Positions 1 through 9,703 of a stretch of 64,000 nt of DNA are shown here, one piece after another. A model generated the notes under the pieces. That model worked only from the letters and a program-made list of their open reading frames with translations. It did no database searches and had not been told where the DNA came from. The position numbers were made by a program, and so were the translations under genes. How positions within the stretch are numbered: position 1 is the stretch's first letter; each line of letters begins with the position of its first letter. The stretch is from Tetrapyrgos nigripes (lineage: Eukaryota; Basidiomycota; Agaricomycetes; Agaricales; Campanellaceae): positions 124,001 to 188,000 of the forward strand of contig JAACJM010000169.1 of NCBI GenBank assembly GCA_013368315.1, read 5' to 3'.

Positions 1-87
1 ACCACCATATCTCATATCTTGTGTCCTCTCGTCGAGTTGCTTAACACTCACTGGCATGGTGTCATGATGTAGACACATCTTCATCCT

Positions 88-524
88 ACAGGAACCTTTA
101 TCTGTGTTATGGTGACTCCACTCATTGCTGATCTGGCAGCTATGCAAAAGATAACAGGCTTTCTGTCACATCAAGCTAAGCTTTACTGCTTGTTGTGCTT
201 GGGTCTCCATACAGACATGGAATGCCTGGATCTGAATAAATACCCATTGCAGGATCAAGCAAGGATAAGGGAGCAGGTGAACAAGTGGTTGGTGGAGCTG
301 AGGTTAGGACATAAGGAAACCATTGCAACAAACAACAGTGTTTGCTGGACATCACTCCATGACCTTGAATACTTCAATCCTGTCAAGCACGTTGTACTTG
401 GGTTCATGCACAATATGCTTGAAGGCATTCTGCAAGATCATTTGCAGGAGCGATGGGGTATTGGGAAGAAGGATCAAAAGAGGAAGGGTAAAGGCAAGTA
501 TCCGAAGCAAACTTTAGGTGGTTT
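88..524 (+). pseudogene. Tnp2-type (CACTA-like) transposase fragment
   Basis: An open stretch encodes a Tnp2-like segment: a cysteine pair (YCLLCLG), a region of charged helix, then the conserved block YFNPVKHVVLGFMHNMLEG, which in this family reads Y-F-x-P-x-x-x-x-x-x-x-M-H-N. This is only a middle slice of a transposase that is normally far longer; the N-terminal part and the rest of the catalytic region are missing. At about position 520 the frame passes into copia integrase sequence, so the fragment ends at a junction with another element. It cannot be functional. The family assignment rests on the MHN block and the preceding cysteines. Confidence 0.62.
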
Positions 525-970
525 TTGGATATATGGGGAAAGGCAAGAGTGGTATCAGTTGGAGGGCATGAATATGCGACGCTAGAGAAAGATCAAGGGA
601 CTGGATACAAATGGGCAGATTATTTGAAAGATAGGACAGCAGAGGGTTTGGTGGAATTACTGGAGAAAAGGAGGGTACATGCAGAAACTCAGACGAGCAA
701 AAAGCTGAAGCACACACGAACTGACAATGCTCGCAGATTCAGATCACAAATATCTGCTGACTGGTGCAGTAAACATGGTATCATTCATGAATTCACCACA
801 GCATAGGACTCAGCAGCAAACAGGTTGGCAGAACATACCATTAGAGTTATTTCTCATACTCCAGATTACCACCCGAGTGGTGGGCACATGCTATGGAGAC
901 TTCAATCTATGTTGAGAACTTCTTTCTGTCTGTCAGAACTCCAAATATTGTCCCAATCGAGAAGTGGACT
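525..970 (+). pseudogene. Ty1/copia integrase, N-terminal half
   Basis: Translation starts with a DIWGKARVVSVGG block, equivalent to the D-x-W-G-P start of copia integrase cores, and continues to LKHTRTDNARRF and the HGIIHEFTTA block, which is the second catalytic Asp region. A stop codon follows at about 804-806, and the sequence goes on in another frame with the expected A-x-R-x-x-x-H-T-I-R block. The phrase P-I-E-K-W-T-G is cut at position 970 by the inserted element at 971-3022 and resumes at 3023. It is a dead copy that belongs with the pieces at 3023-5229. Confidence 0.75.
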
Positions 971-982
971 GGGCATATGGTT

Positions 983-1080
983 TTTCAAGCAACAGGTCAA
1001 GCAACAGTTGCTTGACTGTTGCTTGACGTTGCTTGACTGTTGCTTGATGTTGCTTGACTGTTGCTTGACTGTTGCTTGGC
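983..1080. repeat. Left-arm TTGCTTGA minisatellite
   Basis: Units of 10-11 bp (TTGCTTGACTG, TTGCTTGATG, TTGCTTGACG) are repeated in tandem. The first two units are in the opposite orientation to the rest, so the array itself can fold back. It mirrors the array at 2888-3009. Confidence 0.85.
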
Positions 1081-1503
1081 CCTGCTGGAAGATTACTTGG
1101 AAGTTGCTTGAGTACAATCCACTTGAGAGTAGTCTGAGGATGGCTTGACTTTCTACTTTGGATGTGGCTGTGCTTATCCTAGTGTAGTGAAGTTCACTAC
1201 ACTTCATTTTACAGCAAGTTACTCACATTGAAAGGCTCATTCATTGAGGAGATATCATTTATACATACCCCATTCTCCATTTCAAATTGCTTTAACCTTC
1301 ACTCAGTCAAGTACATAATTTTAAAATTGAAGAGATAGAAAATAAAGTTTGAGAAAATAAATTTATTGTCACATTCATCCAGCTAATTTCACAACTATGT
1401 GGATGCTAAGTATGTCTGAGCATTATGTGCCTCTTTATAAGTAATAGCTAACTTGGAGTAGTAGGCTGGTAGCTTGAATTGCTGGTGGCCCATATTTTAT
1501 TCA

Positions 1504-1957
1504 TACTGTTGCTTAACTTACCCTTAAGTGTTGCTTGACTGTTGCTTGACCTATGAGAAGTGTTGTTGGATGTTGCTTGACTGTTGCTTGATGCTGCTTG
1601 AGTGTTGCTTGAGTGTTGCTTGAGTGTTGCTTGATGTTGCTTGAGTGTTGCTTGACGTTGCTTGACTGTTGCTTGACTGTTGCTTTACTGTTGCTTGATG
1701 TTGCTTGAGTGTTGCTTGAGTGTTGCTTGAGTGTTGCTTGAGTGTTGCTTGAGTGTTGCTTGATGTTGCTTGAGTGTTGCTTGAGTGTTGCTTGATGTTG
1801 CTTGATGTTGCTTGAGTGTTGCTTGAGTGTTGCTTGATGTTGCTTGAGTGTTGCTTGAGTGTTGCTTGATGTTGCTTGATCTGTTGCTTGACCGTTGCTT
1901 GAGTGTTGCTTGAGTGTTGCTTGATGTTGCTTGACCCAGTGCTTGACCATTGCTTGA
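1504..1957. repeat. Central TTGCTTGA minisatellite array
   Basis: About 450 bp of tandem 10-11-bp units, mostly TTGCTTGAGTG with interspersed TTGCTTGATG. Alternating unit lengths shift the frame, so all three minus-strand frames stay open as S/N/T/Q/A-rich peptides. I read these as repeat artefacts, not genes. The array is in the centre of the element at 971-3022. Confidence 0.85.
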
Positions 1958-2887
1958 CCTCAAGCCACATTCAGGCCACCTCCAACTACTCTTGAGCCAT
2001 CTGCTTATACATCTGTGAAACACCTTTTATATGTCTAAATTTCAGAATATTTTCTGGCTTGCTTAACTATTGCCAATGGGTTGCTGCAGGTTGTGGGGTA
2101 CAGGTCTCACTGGTATGGATTTGGAAACCTGTGCTGACCTGTACCAGTAGAGGCAGACCCATTGTACCTGCCACTCAAAATTCCTTACTACTACTGTTCA
2201 TATACATTACATCTAAATATCAGTTACTTATATGGTGTCTGACCTGCCAATAAGTATAGTAGGTGACACAGCTAGTAATTATATGGAACGAATTAGAATA
2301 GTTAGACACACTCAAGAACAGATGGGTTACCCACCAGACCCGCTGAAAACCCATACCTGTTCAGGTATGGGTCCGCTCAAAAGTATCTGTAGGGTACCTG
2401 TGCTGTTCACTAACTACTGCAATTGTCTCTGTATTATAAAAGCTCATTGATAAGGATGTTTCTGTTCTCTCTGAGTTAGCATATTTAAAAAGCAAGCTAT
2501 CTAATACAGCTGGGAAAATCTAGCAAAACTGAGCATTTGAGACTCAGAAGAGGCTAAACCAGTTTGCAGTAAAGGGTGTGGTAAGTATGATATCCATCTC
2601 CTCAATAAATGAACCTTTCAATGCAAGTAATTTGTTGTACAATGAAGTGTAGTGAAGTTGAGTAGACTGGGATAAGCACAGCCACACTAAAATTAGAAGT
2701 CAGGCTACCCTCAAGCTACTTGAGCCAGGATAGCTTGAGTGACAGTAGCAGTGCCCAATGACTTTTGAGCACAGATTGAATTTTAAACCTGATTTATGTA
2801 GTGATTTTTTTGAGGCCAATGCTAGTGACTTCAATATGACATCAATAGGTTTTAATAGCACTTAAATGTTGTTCCACTGTTGGTTTG

Positions 2888-3009
2888 CTGTTGCTGGATG
2901 TTGCTTGACTGTTGCTTGATGTTGCTTGAGTGTTGCTTGACGTTGCTTGAGTGTTGCTTGAGTGTTGCTTGACCTGTTGCTTGACCTGTTGCTTGACCTG
3001 TTGCTTGAA
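2888..3009. repeat. Right-arm TTGCTTGA minisatellite
   Basis: Tandem TTGCTTGA-based units end in three TTGCTTGACCTG units before the right terminus of the element. This is the inverted counterpart of the array at 983-1080. Confidence 0.82.
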
Positions 3010-3022
3010 AAGTTGGTGGCCC

Positions 3023-3439
3023 AAGTGGACTGGTCAAAAGCAAAACATCTCTCACCTTATACTGTTTGGAAGTGCAGGTGTCACACATATTGCAGAAGAG
3101 ACAGGAAGGGGACAGTTGGATGCAAGGGGTAGAAAGGTACAGATGATTGGATATGACAGGAGAGGGGCAAAGGTATGGGAGTTGAAAGAGATAATCAGGG
3201 TCAGAAATGTGATTTGGGAGAGAACCAAAGGGCATTGGGTTATTGAACCTGAGGGAGAGAATGAAGTATGCAATTATGAGTTCCTTGACATAAACTATCC
3301 AGCTTCAACAGCCAGCCAACCAGAATTAGAATCCAATCAAGATACTGCTACTCCTGAATCAGAAATGTCCCCGACTGCCACACCCACTCCTATTCATAAA
3401 CACTGTTGTTGCTCTCTGGCCCCAACTCCTGCCAAATGA
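3023..3439 (+). pseudogene. Ty1/copia integrase, C-terminal half
   Basis: The frame resumes at K-W-T-G-Q-K and runs through ISHLILFGSAGVTHI and ETGRGQLDARGRKVQMIGY, which match the conserved copia integrase block (S-H-L-x-x-F-G, then K-L-D-x-R and G-Y). A Ser/Thr/Pro-rich linker follows, as between integrase and reverse transcriptase. It is separated from its N-terminal half by the insertion at 971-3022 and ends at a stop codon at 3437-3439. Confidence 0.75.
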
Positions 3440-3523
3440 TCCACACACACAAAAACCACAACTCAGCAAATGCTTGATTCCATGGATTTGGAAGAACAAG
3501 AACAATAAGCTCATGAGAAAAGG

Positions 3524-4716
3524 ATGGATTGGGCAATGCTAGTTGATGAAGAAGAGGAGGAAGATGTTCGGCAAATGCTTGAAGCCCATAATATGACTAT
3601 TTCCAAACCAGACAACGAATTTGTTCCAAAAACATTCAAAGAAGCGAAGGAAAGACGGGATCTTTGGAGTGAACCAATGGAGAAAGAGATTGGGAAGATG
3701 GAAATGAGAAAGGCTTGGATGCCAATGGATAAGCCAGATGGTGTGAAAGAAATTGTAGTGAGGTGGTGTTACACATTGAAGAGGGACAGTGATGGAAAAA
3801 TTATTGAGAGAAGGGCTAGATTGGTCATGAAAGGGTACATGCAGGAGAAAAGAGTTCACTATTGGGATAGTTGGGCAATGGTTGCGAGGTACGAGTCTTT
3901 CAGGATGATTATTGCAATTGCCACATACCTAGGCCTTACCTTATGGTCAGGCAACTTTGCGTCTGTATACCTCAATGCCAAACCTCAAGGAAGAAATTAT
4001 TTGGCTCTCCCTCCTGGATTCAAAAGTTGATACTCCTTGCAAAAGGGAAATCAAACTGTCCTATTGATGAACATCAACATCTACAGTACAATAGATGCAG
4101 GAAATAACTGGTTCCATCTCCTCGACAAATCGTACAGGACCGTTGGACATTACCCCATCTCTGCAGATCATGTGTACGACTCCAACAGACTTCTACAGGA
4201 GCCACCATCACAGCCACTTATACCAACAATGTGCTAGAAGCCTCAACAAGTAGGGAGGAAATGGAAAAGACAGTTGAAGGAATAAAGGGAATGTTTGAGT
4301 TCAAGTTCTTTGGGGAACCAGACTTAATGTTGGGAATGACGGTGAAGGTGAACAAGGAGAAGGGAACAATAGCTATCGACCAAAGGATACTCATAGAGAT
4401 GCTGAAGAAGTTCAAGATGTTTGATTGCGCCCCTAAATATACCCCTATTCCTCCTGGACTTGACAGAGTCTCTGAATTCTACAAAGCTCAGCTTACTCCC
4501 ATTACTCCTGCCAAACAATTCTTTATGCATGACAAGGATTATCTCAGTCTTCTTGGATCCTTAAACAACATTGCACTAGGAGCACGTCTGGATATCGCAT
4601 ACTCTATCACATTACTGCAATGCTACTCTAATGACCTGAGGCCTATTTATTGGAAGACTCAACACGTTCTTGCGTATCTCAAGGCGACTTCTTATTATTC
4701 AATCATTTATCACTGA
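3524..4716 (+). pseudogene. Ty1/copia reverse transcriptase (RVT_2) remnant
   Basis: The order of conserved blocks is that of copia reverse transcriptase: PKTFKEAKERRDLWSEPMEKE, then EIVVRWCYTLKRDSDGKI, RARLVMKGYMQ, and VYLNAKPQGRNYL (the A-Y-L-N/H-A region). After position 4028 the frame is broken by stops. It is picked up again from about 4231 with EGIKGMFEFKFFGEPDLMLG and the LLGSLNNIALGARLDIAYS block. At least two frame breaks and a stop at 4714-4716 rule out activity. Confidence 0.8.
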
Positions 4717-5229
4717 CGAAAGGACAGAGAACCAGAGAAGCTGATTCCAAGGGGTTATGCTGACACATCACATGCTGACATCAAATATGAAAACAGATTA
4801 GCCACAAGAAAATCAACAATGGGATACATATTCTCATTAGCAGGGGGAGCAGTCAGCTGGAGTTCAGCAAAGCAGTGAGTAGTGGCTTTATCAACAACGG
4901 AAGCTGAGTATCTTTTGGGCGTGCACACAGTAAAGCAGGCAATATAGATACACAAATTTCTTTTGGATGTTAACTCTGGACAACCTTTTCCTTATTCCAT
5001 CTTCGTTGACAACATGAGCACTCTTGCTTTAACAGAGGAAACGACAAAGCATGCCTGAATGAAGCACTTTGACACTAACTGGGCATGGATTTGAGATTGC
5101 GTCTGCGAGAAGGAGCTCAAATTCGAGTATATTCCAACTTCTGAAAATGTTGCAGATATCATGACAAAGCCACTGACTCGCCCAAAGGTCAAACACTTTG
5201 TAAAGGCTATTGGGTTGAAGGGGATGTAG
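4717..5229 (+). pseudogene. Ty1/copia RNase H remnant
   Basis: Directly downstream of the reverse transcriptase, the same frame reads GYADTSHADIKYENRLATRK, then FSLAGGAVSW, VALSTTEAEYLLG and FEYIPTSENVADIMTKPLT, the standard copia RNase H series. In-frame stops replace residues at several places (for example within the S-S-A-K-Q block and near 4950, 5055 and 5090). The protein end lies just before a purine-rich tract and the LTR. Confidence 0.8.
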
Positions 5230-5243
5230 GACTTCAGGAGGAG

Positions 5244-5457
5244 TGTTGAAGATTAGGGAATTCCTATATTCATGGACACTGTAGATAGCCACACAGACTT
5301 TAGTTATGTACAGACCAGTAGTTACACACGGACCCTTTTACCATACTCCTCCTTATTCTCTTACTTCCGCCTTTTGTTTTATATACCCGTCGTCTAATTT
5401 GTTTCTTAAATTATTAAAACCTGTTGAATTGATACTCGTATTGACATGATACTTCAC
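5244..5457. repeat. Ty1/copia 3' LTR (approximate end)
   Basis: A purine tract (GGAGGAG) after the RNase H end is followed by TGTTGAAGAT, a typical copia LTR start. The LTR should end with the near complement; GATACTTCACTAC at about 5445-5457 is the best candidate. No matching 5' LTR is in the window, so the end is uncertain. Confidence 0.5.
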
Positions 5458-5510
5458 TACTGATGATCAAGCATGGTATGATATAAATTCAGAGACTGAA
5501 CTGCTACTAC

Positions 5511-5657
5511 CTCTATCTATGTTATTCGGATAGAGGTAAGCATGGCTCATTGTCTCTCGATACTTCAAAGGCTGATAATGCTCTACAGATTCATATTTTA
5601 TGTTTCTTAAATAGGTAGAGTATTTGCCTGATTGCTATCTACATTATTCGGATAGAG
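5511..5657. repeat. Two short hairpins with a shared CTATC-ATTCG-GATAG core
   Basis: The sequence CTCTATCTATGTTATTCGG with TAGAG at 5511-5535 recurs as GCTATCTACATTATTCGGAT at 5634-5653. Each folds into a stem of CTCTATC or CTATC against GATAG(AG). Each is followed by a similar AT-rich stretch containing ATATTTTATGTTTCTT. Confidence 0.5.
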
Positions 5658-5703
5658 ATTTATATTTTATGTTTCTTCAGTAGGCTTACTGTTCTTTCAG
5701 AAT

Positions 5704-6052
5704 TTGAAGCACACCACCAAATGCAGCGGTACACCACCAGGCTCAATCGAGTATGTCCCGACTGCCGCAAATGTTGGAGTAGCCTGGGGCTGCTCCAGAG
5801 AGGAATGCCTAGAGGAACATGCTGGCATAGGTCTGACTACTAACAACACGAGGAAACCGTATGTATACTACATAGGAACTCCGCTCTAGACTCCGCCTAA
5901 CCCTAACCCTAAGCCTGAACCTGGAGGAGGGATGCCAATCCCTACTCCAACGTCATTGTGAAGAATTACAGTTGCATAATGATTTCGGATTGCCTGAAGT
6001 GCGCAACGCCATCCACATGGCGAAGCGAACCATCATCAAGATGTGCATTTGA
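5704..6052 (+). pseudogene. Degenerate 3' half of a T5orf172-domain gene
   Basis: This is a decayed paralogue of the second exon of the gene at 42398-42872. Shared landmarks are GAAGCACACC after an acceptor-like TTTCAG, the TGTCCCGACTGCCGCA block (C-P-D-C-R in the intact copy), and the end CTGAAGTGCGCAACGCCAT followed by a TGA. The middle has gained unrelated sequence, including a telomere-like run at 5896-5915. The first exon is absent. Confidence 0.6.
5896..5915. repeat. Short interstitial telomere-like repeat
   Basis: The run CCTAACCCTAACCCTAAG is about three units of CCCTAA, the complement of the TTAGGG telomere repeat used by most filamentous fungi. It lies in the middle of the degenerate T5orf172 copy and has no counterpart in the intact copy at 42.7 kb. 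Confidence 0.55.
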
Positions 6053-6380
6053 TACATTCTTTTTGCTTTGCGGTCGCTTTGCTCTGTGTTGCTATTAATA
6101 TCTCTCTTTCGCTATTGTACTCTGCATGTATTTAGATGTATATAGTTGTGCTATTGGTATTCATTTTGGTCTTTGTATTCAGCATAGCAACGAATATCAT
6201 ATTCGTAAGATCTATCTATGTACAACTTGTAGATAAACCCTAATTACTTGGGCCCTCTGTACTTGGGCCCTTTAGGTTTGAACACCGGACAACTTGAAAT
6301 GTCGGCTCCGTGTTGGCTTCCCATGAGGAAGCCTGGTGCAGGCTTCCCATGAGCTTGCCTCCAGTGGGAGCTTGTCATCA
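6053..6380. repeat. Downstream segment shared with 42873-43190
   Basis: After the T5orf172 stop codon both copies continue with recognisably the same non-coding sequence: GATACATTCTTTTT, TCGCTTTGCTCT, TATCTATGTACA, a doubled ACTTGGGCCCT, a CACCGGAC block and GGCTTCCCATGAG. The duplicated unit is therefore larger than the gene, which suggests a repeat family or a segmental copy. Confidence 0.65.
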
Positions 6381-6453
6381 TGTCACATATATTCCATCAG
6401 TGAGTGTTCTGTCTTTCCTCTTTGCCATTATCATTCTGATCAGTCTCTTGTAG

Positions 6454-8467
6454 CTTCCAGATAATTTCCACGATTTCAGATCAACATTCTATGCCAAATG
6501 GCAAACTCAGAAAGATAATCTCCTCACTCATTGCCGCCGTGAGTTAATGCATGAAATCTGGCGGCTTCTGCTGGATGATGACTTTTTGCATGCCTATAAG
6601 TATGGGATCATAATCAAGTGCACTGATGGAATAGAAAGGCAGATCTATCCACACTTCTTTACTTACTCTGCTGACTACCCTGAAAAGTAAGGCAAATCAT
6701 ACTTTGACTAATCTGTGTATTAACAGAGTTTGTTTTCCAGAGTTCTCCTGGCAACGATATGTGACAAAGGCCTGTGTCCATGCCCACGGTGTCTTGTCAG
6801 CAAGTCAGAGATAGACCGCCTTGGATGGGTCCAGGATTTTCGCAATCAGCTGACAAAGGCACATAAAATTCTTGTGGATCTCATCGCAAGAGCTCGTCAG
6901 CGTATTTTTGTGGATGGTCTTGCTGTTGGGGGCACTGCTGTCAACAACCTTTTGAAAGAAAGCTTGTCAGTTCCTACTGTGGTATGTAATGTTCTTTTTC
7001 TTGAAACTGGTAAAATATGCACCCGCTAATGCAAACTTTGCAGACTGCCTTCATTGATAGGCTTGGCCCAAACTTTGATCCCTGCAAGATGCTGGTTGTC
7101 GACCTCTTGCATGAGTTTGAGCTGGGAGTATGGAAGGCTGTGTTCATTCACCTGATCTGGATCCTCTATGCATCACCTAATGGTGCTTCCAAAGTTGCTG
7201 AACTGGACAATTGGTAACTAAGATCACTCATTTGGCTTAAGGCGTCTAATTGATGAATCATCAGACAGTTTCCGTCAAGTACCTGCCTTTAGCAATTCAA
7301 CGATCCGTCATTTCACAAGCAATGCTTCTGAGATGAAGAAGCTTGCAGCCCGGGATTTTGAGGATTTATTGCAGGTAAGTCCTTTGTTCTAAACAGTTCA
7401 TATAGGTACTGATAAGATGCTATGTTCAATAGTGCTCAGTTCTGGTGTTTGAGGGGCTTCTTGAAGGCGAACATAATCAATGTCTCATGAAGCTTCTATT
7501 CAAACTCGCTGAATAGCATGCCTTGGCCAAACTTCGACTACATACAGACTCAACAGTAAATCAATCAGAGAAGACAACTTCCGAGCTTGGGCGATTAATG
7601 CGGGAGTTCCAAGATCGTACTGCATCAGGATTCCATACTGTTGAGTTACCTCGAGAACAGCAGGCTCGGGCTCAACGTGAGCAACAACTGAGTGACCGGC
7701 TGCAGCAAAAGGCCAGCCTGTTGAAGCTTCAACATCAACCCAAGCTACTTCACAGCGAAAAGCAAGGACCCTGAATCTTTTCACCTACAAGTTCCATGCC
7801 CTTGGGGATTATCCCTCAACCATCAAACTTTTTGCTACAACTGACAACTATTCGACACAATCGGTGATTTGTTTTTTGTTCATTTCACATCGCTGGCATT
7901 TTGCTGACATGCTTTTGCGTCAGGGAGAGCTTGCACACTGCACAGTCAAACAACACTATTCTCTAACCAACAAACGAAATGCCACAGCTCAGATTGCGCG
8001 ACGGTACAAACAAGAACAACTCTTGAAATCTGCACGTCATGCTGCAAAGCGAGCCACCAAGGGGAAGCAGAGGGCCCATACTTCCAAGGCTTCTGTATTA
8101 CCACCCAGACACCCACATCATGTTGCATTCAGGGCGAGTACTCTCACCTTCTCACCCGAGACACATCATTTCATTTCACAAAGTCGCAACCATCCAATTC
8201 ATCTGGAAGATTTCCTTCACAAAGGACCTGCAGATCCTGCCAAGAAGGTATGTTGACTGGACTTTTTACAACGTATACAGAATAATGAAGTGTACTAATC
8301 ATGTTTATTTCAGGATTTTCTGTTGAAGTTGAAGGACCACCTCCTTGGATGCTTCATGCAGCAGGATTTTGACAGCGACTCCTACAGCGTCTTCACAGAT
8401 GGTGAACGAAATCAAGTTGTCATTTCCAACAATAAAATTTTTACAGTCAAGACCTTTCGCGTGAACT
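6454..8467 (+). pseudogene. Plavaka-family transposase, 5' and central part
   Basis: Exons read across short introns (6687-6740 and 6982-7043 are clear). They give CRRELMHEIWRLLLDDDFL, IYPHFFTYSADYPEK, a C-P-C-P-R-C knuckle, then MLVVDLLHEFELGVWK, EMKKLAARDFEDLLQ and KLRLHTDSTV. These are hallmark blocks of the Plavaka transposases common in basidiomycetes. A TAG at 7514-7516 replaces an expected Trp codon (family W-H-A-L-A-K-L-R). The C-terminal part includes SQSRNHPIHLEDFL and KLKDHLLGCFMQQDF. Coding stops abruptly at K-T-F-R-V-N (8467) and continues in the family sense at 24175. I see no N-terminus before 6454. Confidence 0.85.
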
Positions 8468-9703
8468 GAGGCGATGTCGTACGGGTAACCAGTTACGGGT
8501 GGGACCTTGCCCATAGCCAGAATGTGGTTATGGGTGGAGGTTTTCCATTATGGGCAGCTCAGTGGGATAACCTGTTACGAGCTGGGTTTCTGGGCCCATT
8601 GGGTGGGTAGGGGGCTGGTTTGGCAATTTGGGGGATTGGCATGGCGCGGCAGACCATCGGCTTCTCTTCCGCGCATTATAAATGCAGTAAATACATTACT
8701 ATGGACCTCCTCGAGTATTAGCCCTGGTGTCTGCATGTCACAGTCACCCTCCCTCGCTTAAAAATACACTGACCAATGAAAATAAACTCCAATGTCTACT
8801 TGTACCACCATGACTTCAACCCTCGTCAAAACCTCAGCTGGGGAGCCCCAATCTCGCTTACCATTTTAGCTTGATCAACGACCACCGACACACTCCTGAC
8901 ACTCGCTTAACCTAGTTGTGTCATTCCCTCGGTTAAAATCCGTTCATCAAATACTGGCTGATCAATGCCCACAGATACACTCTCAACACTATGTTGGTGT
9001 TTCCATTTATGGCACTGAGGTCTCTTCCTCGTCTATGTTGTACACTTACTTAGTTACATATATGTTTTTATATGTATTTAACCCAATATATGTATTCCGT
9101 TTTGTAGCAATGCCCTTGTAGAGACATGTACCGATCCCTACACAGAGACTTGTACAATCTACACAAAGATACATACATTTGCGGACACCCAAGAGAGGTT
9201 CATGAAGAAGCCAATCTATCCGGGCTATGGGCCAGGTCAAGAGGCATTGTTGTGATCATCGGAATAATTATGATGTAGAGAAACCAATGACCAAGAAGAT
9301 TTCTGATCCATCGGAGGCATGGCTTAAGCGAGGTGTAGTGATGATTGGGACAAGTGCGTAGAGAGCTGTCCACAGTTGTTCTGTACCTAGCCAGAGACTT
9401 ATGGATTCTAGGAATCCAGCCCCTGAGATGTAGATTTGTACTTGCATATGTAAATGCTTTCAGGGAAAATTTTGAGACACCTAAGCGAGGATCGGAATAA
9501 GTAATGCCCTACGTGCTCACCCACATCTAATTACAGGTGAGTGCAATCCGTCCACAATCTCTTCAAGTTTTTCATTCTGTGAACAATGTCTTAATTTTTC
9601 ACTACCTCACATGTAGGACTAATAAATAAAACAAAGAGATAGCCCAATACACGTAGTTAAAAAGATACAAAACAAAGGAATACATATGTAGAGCAACTAC
9701 TTC
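8468..9703. other. Gene-poor left flank of KDZ unit 1
   Basis: The first 170 bp contain several GTTACGGGT / TTATGGGT-type motifs with inverted counterparts at the right side of the unit, consistent with a terminal or subterminal repeat region. The rest, to 9703, shows only short open frames with no recognisable protein. Confidence 0.4.

Larger units (their letters stand above)
971..3022. mobile_element. Foldback/MULE-like non-autonomous element with minisatellite arms
   Basis: The element sits inside a copia integrase and is flanked by a perfect 9-bp direct repeat, AAGTGGACT, at 962-970 and 3023-3031. Its ends begin GGGC and end GCCC, and after a few mismatches both ends carry TTTTCAAGCAACAGGTC and its reverse complement. 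The inverted repeats continue inward through TTGCTTGA minisatellite and then a unique block (about 1144-1265 against 2586-2705, roughly 80% identical by eye). The centre holds a third, larger minisatellite array and no recognisable transposase. A 9-bp duplication is typical of Mutator-like elements; tandem-repeat arms are typical of foldback elements. The superfamily assignment is an inference. Confidence 0.75.

Noticed and set aside
1513..2023. Three overlapping minus-strand open frames rich in S, N, T, Q and A
   Set aside because: They are translations of the TTGCTTGA minisatellite in all three frames, kept open by the repeat, with no start context or conserved sequence.
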